Assembly: GCF_051521495.1 (NCBI RefSeq)
Contig: NZ_CP150355.1
Location: forward strand, 1,550,001 to 1,614,000
Direction: 5' to 3'
From: Sorangium sp051521495
GTDB lineage: Bacteria; Myxococcota_A; Polyangia; Polyangiales; Polyangiaceae
DNA length: 64,000 bases
Part shown: one piece after another, positions 26,383-34,290 of the stretch
Position numbering within the stretch: position 1 is the first letter of the stretch
Layout: every line of letters starts with the position of its first letter
The notes under the pieces: generated by a model
What the model saw: the letters and a program-made list of their open reading frames with translations, nothing else
Databases searched by the model: none
What the model was told of the DNA's origin: nothing
Program-made: the position numbers and the translations under genes

Positions 26383-27066
26383 ATGCTCACGACGCCGCCC
26401 CCCGCCGCCGGCCCGCGCTGGCTCTACCTGCACGGCTTCGCCTCGGGCCCGAGCTCGACCAAGGGCGTCCAGGTCGCCGCGCACTTCGGGCGGCGCGGGG
26501 TCGCCGTCGAGCGGCTCAACCTGCGGATTCCCTCGCTCGAGCGCCTGCGCCTCAGCGCGATGATCGACGCCGTGAAGCAAGCGCTCGGCGGAGAGCGCGA
26601 GCGGGCCGTCGTGATGGGATCGAGCCTCGGTGGCCTCACCGCGTGCCGCGTCGCCGAGGAGGACGCGCGGGTGTGCGCGCTTTTGCTGCTCGCGCCGGCG
26701 TTCCGGATCATGGAGCGATGGCGGCAGCGGCTCGGCGAGGAGGGCTTTCAGGCGTGGAAGGAGCGGGGGTGGCTCGAGGTCGACGATTACGCAGAGAAGC
26801 GGCGAGCCCGGGTGGACTTCGGCTTTGCCCTCGACGCTGCCGAGGTCGACGACCGCTCGGGCGGCTGGCCCGACGTGCGGGTGCCGACGCTGATCGTCCA
26901 CGGCCGGAGCGATGACGTGGTGGACATCGAGCTCTCGCGGACGTTCGCGGCGGGGAAGCGCCATGTCCGGCTCGTCGAGGTGGACGACGGCCACGAGCTC
27001 GTGGCGTCGATTCCGCGCATCCTCCGCGAGGCAGACGATTTCCTGCGCGGCTTCGTCGGGAGCTGA
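26383..27066 (+). CDS. YqiA/UPF0227-like alpha/beta-hydrolase esterase
   Basis: A 227-residue serine esterase. WLYLHGFASGPSSTKG is the oxyanion region typical of YqiA-type esterases, VVMGSSLGGLTA holds the nucleophile Ser, and the charge relay continues with VHGRSDDVV (Asp) and DDGHELV (His). The frame is open upstream to a TTG at 26329, but the conserved fold starts directly after ATG 26383. No signal peptide, so it acts in the cytosol. The substrate is unknown. Confidence 0.85.
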   Translation: MLTTPPPAAGPRWLYLHGFASGPSSTKGVQVAAHFGRRGVAVERLNLRIPSLERLRLSAMIDAVKQALGGERERAVVMGSSLGGLTACRVAEEDARVCALLLLAPAFRIMERWRQRLGEEGFQAWKERGWLEVDDYAEKRRARVDFGFALDAAEVDDRSGGWPDVRVPTLIVHGRSDDVVDIELSRTFAAGKRHVRLVEVDDGHELVASIPRILREADDFLRGFVGS

Positions 27067-27250
27067 CGGGCGCGCTCATCCCAGCCGCAGAGATACTGAA
27101 CGTCTGCGCAGCGCGCCGTCCGCCCGTTCCCTCGTCAGGCGAGTCGCATTGTATGCGCGAAGGGCAGAGCTATCAAGAGTGAAGAGCATCGCTTATCCCT
27201 CCGGTGTATCCGGCCGCGGATTGGCCGCGGTCGAGCGATCGGAGGAGCGA

Positions 27251-28045
27251 ATGGCGACAGCGACGGCCACCGGGCGCAGCGCGCCCGTCAACGACATCGA
27301 GATGTACTATGAAACTCGCGGCGAAGGGCCGCCGCTCGTGTTGCTCCACGGCTTCACCGGGGCGAGCGGCGACTGGGCTCACGTGTTCGACCTCGCGGAG
27401 CTCGGGCGCGGACACACGGTCATCACCCCCGATCTGCGCGGTCACGGCCGCTCGACCAACCCGGCGGGCTCGCTGACCCTCCGTCAGTGCGCCTCCGACG
27501 TCTTCGCCCTGCTCGATCACCTGGGGGTGAAGGCCTTCCGGGCCATCGGCCTCAGCTTCGGCGCCAAGTGCCTGCTGCACCTGGCCACGCAGCAGCCGGA
27601 GCGCGTCGCGTCGATGGTCCTCGTGTCCGCGACACCGTACTTCCCCGAGCAGGCCAGGGCGATCATGCGCCAGGTCTCAGACGAGGGCCGATCGGAGGAG
27701 GAATGGCAGGAGATGAGGAGCCGCCACGCGCTCGGCGACGCGCAGATCCGAGCGCTGTGGAGGCAGCCGCGCCGCTTCGCGGACAGCTACGACGACATGA
27801 ACTTCACGCCCCCATACCTGTCGACCATCACGGCGCGCACGATGATCGTGAGCGGCGACCGCGATCCGCTCTACCCGGCCGAGATCGCCCTGGAGTTGCA
27901 CCGCGCCATCCCGCGCTCCTGCCTGTGGCTCCTGCCGAACAGCGGACACGGCCCCATCTTCGGCGCGTGGAAGGAGCAGTTCGCCCGCGCGGCGCTGGCC
28001 TTCCTGCGCGGGGAGCAGGGCGAGCAGGCGGTGAGCCCGGCATAA
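27251..28045 (+). CDS. alpha/beta-fold hydrolase
   Basis: A 264-residue hydrolase of the Abhydrolase_1 type. The oxyanion-hole motif LVLLHGFTGASGDW, the nucleophile elbow IGLSFGAKCL, the acid in VSGDRDPLYP and the His in LPNSGHGPIF are all present. A perfect GGAGGA precedes the ATG at 27251; the longer open frame upstream is a shadow. The lid region DMNFTPPYLS does not identify the substrate. No signal peptide. Confidence 0.9.
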   Translation: MATATATGRSAPVNDIEMYYETRGEGPPLVLLHGFTGASGDWAHVFDLAELGRGHTVITPDLRGHGRSTNPAGSLTLRQCASDVFALLDHLGVKAFRAIGLSFGAKCLLHLATQQPERVASMVLVSATPYFPEQARAIMRQVSDEGRSEEEWQEMRSRHALGDAQIRALWRQPRRFADSYDDMNFTPPYLSTITARTMIVSGDRDPLYPAEIALELHRAIPRSCLWLLPNSGHGPIFGAWKEQFARAALAFLRGEQGEQAVSPA

Positions 28046-28227
28046 CACGGCGCAAAGGCCCTTCGATTGACCCTCTCGCGCGACGCGGTCTACCTTGCGG
28101 GCACCCGCATGAAGATCCACGTCGTCCGCCAGGGCGAGCACCGGCACGGTGCCGCCGCGGCTCGAGGTCACGCCGGCCGGCGAAGACTCCGACGGATCGG
28201 CGCTGTCGCGGCGCGCGGCTGAGGGCG

Positions 28228-28485
28228 ATGCTCCCGGCCGCCGAGGTGATCAAGACGCTGGTGCATGTGCTCACGCCCTATCTCGGCGAGAACATGGCGC
28301 GCGCGGCCGTGCGCAGCCAGGCCGACAAGCTGGGGTTCAAGCACGGTCGCCTCTCGCCCGCCGACGTCGAGCGCTTGCTCGGCGCGGTCGCGTCGGGGCT
28401 CGGCGTGTTCGTCGGGCGCGACAAGACCCAGCGGATCCTCGACGAGGCGCGCGCCGCGATCGGCGCGCAGGGAGGTCCCCGATGA
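28228..28485 (+). CDS. small conserved-looking protein, function unknown
   Basis: An 85-residue protein, mostly helical: VIKTLVHVLTPYLGENMARA, then a basic stretch, then DVERLLGAVASGLGVFVGRDKTQRIL. Not recognised. Support for coding comes from GAGGG just before the ATG and from the 4-base ATGA overlap of its stop with the start of the next gene, which implies coupled translation. It may serve the membrane protein encoded next. Confidence 0.6.
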   Translation: MLPAAEVIKTLVHVLTPYLGENMARAAVRSQADKLGFKHGRLSPADVERLLGAVASGLGVFVGRDKTQRILDEARAAIGAQGGPR

Positions 28486-29297
28486 CGCGAGTCCCCGTTC
28501 GCCGCATCGCGCCGGTGGTCGTGGCGATCGTAGGCGCGGTGTACGTGCCGCGCCTGCTGCCGCCGACGGCCGCGCTCTCGGAGCGGCTCCTCCCCACGCC
28601 GGTCGTCGACACCGCAGGATCGCTCGTGCGGCTCGCGTGCCTCGCCGCGGGCGCCGTGTTCGGGCTGCGGAGCGCGGCGCGCCTCGAGCGCGACAACCCG
28701 GCGCGCGGCCCGTGGCTCCTGCTCGGCGCGTGGCTCGCGCTCTTCGCCCTGGGCCAGGTCGGGCTCGTGTACTACCTGCTCGTCGCGCGCGCGCCCGCGC
28801 CGCTGCCGTCGATCGCGGACGCCGCGTTCCTCCTTGGATACGCGCTGCTGATCGCCGCGTCGGTGCGCTTCGTCTCGGTGTACCGCGCGTCCGGCTTCCC
28901 CGTCGGCGGCGCGCGCGAGCACCTCGGCATCGCCGCGGGCGCGGCCGCGGCGCTGGCGATCGCCGGCTATCCCGTGCTCGCGCCGATCGCGCGCGCGCCG
29001 GTGCCGCTCGGCGAGCGGCTCATCAACATCGCCTATCCCATCCTCGATCTGATCGCGCTCGTCCCCGCGCTGGTGATGCTGCGGATCACGCGCGCCTTCC
29101 GCGGCGGCAAGGTGTGGGCGATCTGGGGAGCGCTGCTCGCGGGCTGCGCGCTCATGGCCGTGGGAGACATACTGTTCGCGTTCTTCTCGTCGGCGGACGT
29201 GACGGCGTTCGGGCCGGGCGTGGACATGATGTTGCTCCTCGGCTACTTCGCGGCGGCGTGCGGGATGATGTTGCAATACGAGATGATCACCGACTGA
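28482..29297 (+). CDS. integral membrane protein, about eight helices, function unknown
   Basis: A 271-residue protein that is almost all membrane helices, for example IAPVVVAIVGAVYVPRLL, PWLLLGAWLALFALGQVGLV, LGIAAGAAAALAIAGYPVL and LLAGCALMAVGDILFAFFSS. Short charged loops separate them. It resembles the membrane-sensor halves often found in front of signalling domains but has no such domain. The start ATG overlaps the stop of the preceding small gene. Confidence 0.8.
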   Translation: MTRVPVRRIAPVVVAIVGAVYVPRLLPPTAALSERLLPTPVVDTAGSLVRLACLAAGAVFGLRSAARLERDNPARGPWLLLGAWLALFALGQVGLVYYLLVARAPAPLPSIADAAFLLGYALLIAASVRFVSVYRASGFPVGGAREHLGIAAGAAAALAIAGYPVLAPIARAPVPLGERLINIAYPILDLIALVPALVMLRITRAFRGGKVWAIWGALLAGCALMAVGDILFAFFSSADVTAFGPGVDMMLLLGYFAAACGMMLQYEMITD

Positions 29298-29319
29298 GGA
29301 CGCTCGCCGCGGCCCGGCG

Positions 29320-29606
29320 CTACCGCGCCGCGACGTAGCGGCCGCTCGGGTCCTCGTCGAGGAACAGGGGCCCACGTCGGAGAGCTCGAAGGTGACCGAG
29401 GTCGGGTCGATCGCCGTGATGGTGAGCCGGCCGAAGCCCGTGTTGCCGCCGTCGCCGACGGCCCCCGTGCTGCTGCAGTCCGCGCGAGAGGACGTCCCGT
29501 AGATCGTGAGATCTCCGCTCGCCGTGTCCACCTCGCCCACGGCGAGCATCGACTCGGGCTGGTCGTGGACGAGAGCGAGCCCCGCCCCTGGACCGGCCCG
29601 GGGTCA
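29320..29606 (-). pseudogene. C-terminal remnant of an unidentified protein, frameshifted
   Basis: The minus strand reads GLALVHDQPESMLAVGEVD, then ASGDLTIYGTSSRADC and GFGRLTITAIDPTSVTFELS, then changes frame by one base near 29373 and ends FLDEDPSGRYVAAR. The composition is that of a real coding region, unlike other shadow frames nearby. An in-frame stop precedes it, and no start or N-terminus is left. It looks like the end of a decayed secreted beta-rich protein. The parent family is not recognised. Confidence 0.55.
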
Positions 29607-29681
29607 TCTGTGCTACCATCGACCACAGCAGGCTCGGATGGCAGCATGCCCCCGTGGCCGGGCGTGAAGCGCGGAGCTCTC

Positions 29682-31148
29682 ATGAAGGTACCCGTCGTCG
29701 AAGGAGACGTGATCGCCGGCAAGTACCGGGTCGATCGCGTCTTGGGCCGTGGCGGCATGGGGATCGTGGTCGCGGCCAGCCACCTGCTCCTGCCGCAGCG
29801 TGTCGCCATCAAGCTCCTTCTCAGCGACGAGAGCCCGGCGCTCCTGGCGCGGTTTCTCCGCGAGGCGCGCGCGGTGGTTCGCCTCAAGGGCGAGCACGTC
29901 GTGCGGGTGTTCGACGTCGGCGAGCTCGGCTCGGGCGTCCCGTACATCGTGATGGAGTATCTGGAGGGCGAAGATCTCTCCGATGTGGTCCGCGAAAGCG
30001 GCACGCTCGGCGTCGTGGACGCGGCCGACTACGTCCTGCAGGCCTGCGTGGCGATGGCCGAGGCCCACGCCGCCGGCATCGTGCACCGCGATCTCAAGCC
30101 GGCGAACCTCTTCCTCACGACGACGCCCGGCGGGGCGAAGCTCATCAAGGTGCTGGACTTCGGCATCTCGAAGGAGGCGCCGGGCAGCATCGAGGGCGGC
30201 GGCGCGTCGCTGACGCAGACGCGGGAGATGCTCGGCTCGCCCATCTACATGTCGCCGGAGCAGATGCGATCGTCCCGTTCGGTCGATGCCCGCTCCGACG
30301 TCTGGGCGCTGGGCGCGGTCCTCTACCGCCTGCTGGTGGGGCAGCCGCCGTTCGAGGCCCCGGCGCTCGCCGAGCTCGTTCTTCAGGTCGCGAGCGCGGA
30401 GCCGATCCCGCCTACCGCGCTCAGGAGCGAGATTCCGCTGGGGCTCGAGGCCGTGATCCTCCGCTGCCTCGAGAAGGATCCGGCCCGGCGGCCGCAGACG
30501 GTGGCCGACCTGGCGCGCGCGCTGGCGCCCTTCGCGCACGCGGGCGCGCAGGAGCTCGCCGAGCGCGCGGCGCGCATCCTCGGGGCGGGGGCGCCGCTGG
30601 CGTCACCGTCGGCCGGTTCCGTGCCGGCGCCGCGGCCTGCGATGGGCAGCGGCCCTCCGAGCGCCCCGTCCGGCGCGGCGATGACGACCCTCCTGCCCAC
30701 GACGCGGGGGCTCGCGCGGACGCCCGCGCAGCCCGCGTCGCGCCGGATCCTCGGGGTGGCGCTCGGGGCCGTCGTGATCGCCGCGCTGGCGCTCGTCATC
30801 TGGGGCGCGGTCGCGCTGCCGGGCAGAGCGTCCGAGCAGGCGGCGCTGCAGGCCGCCGAGGCCGCCTCGCGGGACGATGCGCCATCGCGACGCGCGCGGC
30901 AGGATCAGGATACCGCGGAGCGCAGAGCGGACCCGCCGATCGCGCCGGAGCTGCAGTCGGCGAACCGTGACGCCTTGCCGCCGCAGCAGCTGTCGGCCTC
31001 TCCGGTCGTCGTGCCGGCCACCGCAGCGCCGCCCCCGAGGCCGGCGCAGCAGGGCCGGCGCGCGCCCTCGACGATGAGCGCGCCGGCGCCGCCGACGACG
31101 TCGGCGTCGCCCGGGGGGACGAATCCCTTGGATATGCCGATCAAATGA
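29682..31148 (+). CDS. Ser/Thr protein kinase with single membrane helix
   Basis: A 488-residue eukaryote-like kinase. Residues 14-280 form the kinase domain: glycine loop GRGGMG (22-27), Lys44 in VAIKLL, catalytic loop HRDLKPAN with Asp137, DFG Asp159, and SPIYMSPEQM in the activation segment. A Pro/Ala linker follows, then one membrane helix (about 357-380) and a Pro-rich outer tail. ATG 29682 is preferred because GGAG lies five bases upstream; ATG 29646 and GTG 29565 are in-frame alternatives. It overlaps the next gene by ATGA and heads a three-gene operon with a PEGA protein and a lipoprotein, which may be its extracytoplasmic partners. Confidence 0.95.
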   Translation: MKVPVVEGDVIAGKYRVDRVLGRGGMGIVVAASHLLLPQRVAIKLLLSDESPALLARFLREARAVVRLKGEHVVRVFDVGELGSGVPYIVMEYLEGEDLSDVVRESGTLGVVDAADYVLQACVAMAEAHAAGIVHRDLKPANLFLTTTPGGAKLIKVLDFGISKEAPGSIEGGGASLTQTREMLGSPIYMSPEQMRSSRSVDARSDVWALGAVLYRLLVGQPPFEAPALAELVLQVASAEPIPPTALRSEIPLGLEAVILRCLEKDPARRPQTVADLARALAPFAHAGAQELAERAARILGAGAPLASPSAGSVPAPRPAMGSGPPSAPSGAAMTTLLPTTRGLARTPAQPASRRILGVALGAVVIAALALVIWGAVALPGRASEQAALQAAEAASRDDAPSRRARQDQDTAERRADPPIAPELQSANRDALPPQQLSASPVVVPATAAPPPRPAQQGRRAPSTMSAPAPPTTSASPGGTNPLDMPIK

Positions 31149-32365
31149 GACAGGAATCACCGGACTCCGGCCGGCGCCGCGTCGCCCTCGCGCCGGATGC
31201 AGGCGAGGCACCGCTGCGTTCACGCCGCCGAGCGACGGGGCTCGCGGAAGCGGTCGCCGTCGTGGCGTTCACCATGGCCGGCGGCGCGGCCGCGCAGCAA
31301 CCCGCGCGTGCGCCAGCGTCCGCGGCGCCGACCGCGCGTGCGCCAGCGTCCGCGGCGCCGACCGCGCGTGCGCCAGCGTCCGCGGCGCCGACCGCGCGCG
31401 CGCCAGCATCCCCGGGGCCGACCGCGCCTGTGCCAGCATCCCCGGCGCCGACAGCGCCTGCGCCGGGCGAGGCCCCTCCTCCGCCCCTCGCCGAGAGGCT
31501 GAGCGACGCGGCCAGGGCCGATTACGAGTTCGGGAAGACGCTCTTCCGCAATGGCGACTTCGCCAACGCCTATATCAAGTTCCAGAGCGCCTACGAGAGC
31601 TCGAAGGACGCGCGCCTGCTCTGGAACATGATCGCCTGCACCTCCAAGATGCACCGGTACAGGCAGCTCCTTTCGCTGGTGGAGCGGCTGAAGCAGGAGG
31701 ACCGCGGCGTCCTGCTCCCGGAGGACTGGGCGACGATCGCGGAGGTCGAGAGGAACGCGAGGGCCCTCGTCGGCCACCTGGACATCGCCGTGAGCGAGCG
31801 GGACGCGGAGGTGACGATCGACGGCGAGCCGATCGGGAAGACGCCGCTCGCGGGCAAGGTGACCGTCGATGCCGGCACGAGGCGTATCCGCGTCTTCAAG
31901 CCGGGTTTCATAGAGCAAGTCCGCGTGGAGAGCGTGGCCCCTGGCGTCGAGCTGTCGCTCGACGTCCGGCTGGCGCGACGGATGAACGGCGGCAAGCTCT
32001 CCATCCTTGCCTCTCCGGGCGATCGTCTGTCGCTCGACGGCGAGTTCCTGGGCGAGGGGCAGTGGGAGGGCATCGTGCCGAGCGGACGTCACGTGGTGAG
32101 GGTGACGGCGCCGGGGAAGGTGCCCTATCGGGCCGAGATCCTGGTTCAGGACGACGCGCTGAGCAGCGTCCGCGTCGGCCTGGTGTCGGCCGAGAAGCCC
32201 AGCGGGACGCCAGCGTGGGTATGGATCGCCGGCGCCGGGGCGGTCGTCGCCGCGGCCTTGTCGGCCGGCGTCCTCCTCCTGCACGCCCCCGAGCCCGAGC
32301 AGGCGGGGGCGGCCAGGCGAGTCCTGAGCGAGGGCCGTCCGACCGGATTCGGAGGCCGCTTTTGA
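31145..32365 (+). CDS. PEGA-domain protein with TPR-like region
   Basis: A 406-residue envelope protein. An N-terminal segment (AVAVVAFTMAGGAAAQQ) looks like a signal sequence but starts about 33 residues in. A Pro/Ala repeat linker follows (about 53-105). Helices with a TPR-like pattern (DYEFGKTLFRNGDFANAYIKF) come next, then two PEGA-type beta domains (VTIDGEPIGKTPLAGKVTVD; LSLDGEFLGEGQWEGIVPSG), and finally a hydrophobic segment VWIAGAGAVVAAALSAGVLLL near the C-terminus. Such proteins are common next to myxobacterial kinases. The start overlaps the kinase stop by ATGA, and the stop overlaps the next TTG start. Confidence 0.85.
   Translation: MRQESPDSGRRRVALAPDAGEAPLRSRRRATGLAEAVAVVAFTMAGGAAAQQPARAPASAAPTARAPASAAPTARAPASAAPTARAPASPGPTAPVPASPAPTAPAPGEAPPPPLAERLSDAARADYEFGKTLFRNGDFANAYIKFQSAYESSKDARLLWNMIACTSKMHRYRQLLSLVERLKQEDRGVLLPEDWATIAEVERNARALVGHLDIAVSERDAEVTIDGEPIGKTPLAGKVTVDAGTRRIRVFKPGFIEQVRVESVAPGVELSLDVRLARRMNGGKLSILASPGDRLSLDGEFLGEGQWEGIVPSGRHVVRVTAPGKVPYRAEILVQDDALSSVRVGLVSAEKPSGTPAWVWIAGAGAVVAAALSAGVLLLHAPEPEQAGAARRVLSEGRPTGFGGRF
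31303..31460 (+). repeat. 30-bp in-frame tandem repeat, about five copies
   Basis: Units start at 31303, 31333, 31363, 31393 and 31423, with part of a sixth. They encode ARAPASAAPT-like decapeptides in the linker of the PEGA protein. The first three are nearly identical; later ones drift. Confidence 0.9.
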
Positions 32366-34290
32366 GAGGTCTGTTGTGGTCCACGGCGGCGCTCGCGCTG
32401 GCGCTCGCGGGCTGCTCGAAGCCGACGCCGCTCGGGGAGCTCATGTTGATCCTCCAGACGGACATGGCGGCCCCGAAGGATCTCGATCACCTCGAGCTCC
32501 ACGTCGTGTCCGAGGGCAAGCCCGAGCCCATCATGGACAACGAGCGCTTCGCGCTCGGGCCGGACGGCTTCCTGCTGCCCGCGACGCAGGCGCTGCTCGT
32601 CTCTGACGACCCCAGCCGGGAGATCACCATCCGCGTGAGGGCGATATCGCGCGATTGGACCCGCATGGAGCACACCGTGGTCACGACCGTCCCCGAGGAC
32701 CGCACGGCGGCGCTCTGGGTGCCGATCCATTTCCTGTGCAGCGGGGACGCGACCGAGAACACCCGGTCTCCGGTTCGCTGCACGGATCGCGAGACGTGCG
32801 TCGCCGGCGAGTGCAGACCCCGTGACGTGAGCTCGGCGGACCTGCCGGACTACTCGCCGCACGACATCTTGACCGGCTCCTGCTTCGATGTGGCGCGCTG
32901 CTTCGACAACGCGGCTGCGGCCTCGATCGCCCTCGATACGTGCACGATCGGGGCGACCGGCGACGTGAACGTCGCGATCTCGACCGAGGGAGAGGGCGCT
33001 TGCGGTCCTTCGGGCTGCTTCGTGCCGCTCGACGCGGAGAGCGCCTTCGGCTGGCGCAGGCGTGGCGATCGGATCGAGCTCCCCAAGGCGCTGTGCTCGC
33101 AGGGCGAGTCCGGGCGCCTGGCCAGGCTCGGCGTGGTCACGTCTCCGGTCACGGCGGATTGCCCTCTCAAGCAGATCGGCGACACGCTCTGCGAGGTCGT
33201 CGACGAGACACGGCCGGTCGTCGTGGCCGCGCGGCAGCGGAACCCGAGCTCTCTCGCGGTGAGCGACGACAGCGTGTTCTGGACCGAGCAGGGCTCGCTG
33301 GGCGATCCAGCAGATGCCGTCGCTGACGGCGCCGTGAAGCGGATCGCGCTCGGCGGCGGCGCGCCGCTGACGCTGGCGTCGGCGCAAGCGCTGCCGCGTC
33401 AGATCGCGCTCGACGCCAAGCACGACCAGATCCTCTGGACGAACCACGGGGTGGGCGGGATACCGACGGCGCTGATGCGGCGGAGCCTCGACGACGATGA
33501 CGTCGACTTTCTGCTGGACGCGCCGAGCCGGGCGGCGCTGGAATCTTCGGGCGCCCTGGAGGGCCTCGCGACGGACGGCAGGCACGCGTTCTGGACGCAG
33601 CTGCGCGGGGCGCCCGGCGGTGCGGCGCCTGGCCGCGTGGGTCGCAGGGCGCTCGACGGGGCGATGGAGATGGACTTCGTCGATGCCACCTCCGCCAATT
33701 ACATCGCGGCGGCGAACGACGTCGTGTGCTGGACCGAGCTCGGCGAAGAGGCAGGAACGGGCGGCAACGGCCCGCAAGGCGGAAGGGGCTGCAACGGCTC
33801 GAACGACGGCGGAACGGACGATCGCGGCTCGGTCTGGTGCCTGAAGCACGGTGACACGGTGGCTGTGAACGTGGGCGCCCGGCAGCGGGATCCGCACGGG
33901 ATCGCGCTCGACGCGAAGGCGCCCACGGAGGTGTTCTGGGTGAGCTTCGGAGGAGAAGTCGTACGGGGAGCGGTAGATGGCAGCCGATGCGATGTGATCT
34001 TTCAGGACCACGCGAATCGGGGGCTGCTCGGCGTCGCGCTCGATGAGCGCTGGGTTTACTGGACCAACCGCATCGGGGGCACCGTGAGCAGGCTGCCTCG
34101 CGACGCTGCGCCCGTCAGCGAGGGAGGCGGCGAACCGCCGATCACGCTCGTTTCGGGACAGCGAAGCCCTGGGGCGATCGCGGTCCATGCCGGCTCGGTC
34201 TACTGGATCAACGAGGGCTCGACCTACGGGATCGACGAGGGTGCGGCACCTGACGGCGCCGTCGTGAGGCGCAAGCTGCCGCTGCCATGA
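32362..34290 (+). CDS. lipoprotein with repeated beta-propeller-like motifs
   Basis: A 642-residue surface or periplasmic lipoprotein. TTG at 32362 gives a short signal peptide ending LALAGC (Cys18); it overlaps the previous stop as TTGA and has GGAGG six bases upstream. The first third is a beta domain with Cys pairs. The rest has repeats of the type SVFWTEQGS, QILWTNHGV, VYWTNRIGGTVSRL and SVYWINEGS, characteristic of YWTD/NHL-like propellers. A Gly/Asn-rich loop lies around residues 470-490. As the third gene of the kinase operon it could be a ligand-sensing partner; that is inference. Its last 83 bases overlap the end of the convergent Kelch gene. Confidence 0.8.
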   Translation: MRGLLWSTAALALALAGCSKPTPLGELMLILQTDMAAPKDLDHLELHVVSEGKPEPIMDNERFALGPDGFLLPATQALLVSDDPSREITIRVRAISRDWTRMEHTVVTTVPEDRTAALWVPIHFLCSGDATENTRSPVRCTDRETCVAGECRPRDVSSADLPDYSPHDILTGSCFDVARCFDNAAAASIALDTCTIGATGDVNVAISTEGEGACGPSGCFVPLDAESAFGWRRRGDRIELPKALCSQGESGRLARLGVVTSPVTADCPLKQIGDTLCEVVDETRPVVVAARQRNPSSLAVSDDSVFWTEQGSLGDPADAVADGAVKRIALGGGAPLTLASAQALPRQIALDAKHDQILWTNHGVGGIPTALMRRSLDDDDVDFLLDAPSRAALESSGALEGLATDGRHAFWTQLRGAPGGAAPGRVGRRALDGAMEMDFVDATSANYIAAANDVVCWTELGEEAGTGGNGPQGGRGCNGSNDGGTDDRGSVWCLKHGDTVAVNVGARQRDPHGIALDAKAPTEVFWVSFGGEVVRGAVDGSRCDVIFQDHANRGLLGVALDERWVYWTNRIGGTVSRLPRDAAPVSEGGGEPPITLVSGQRSPGAIAVHAGSVYWINEGSTYGIDEGAAPDGAVVRRKLPLP

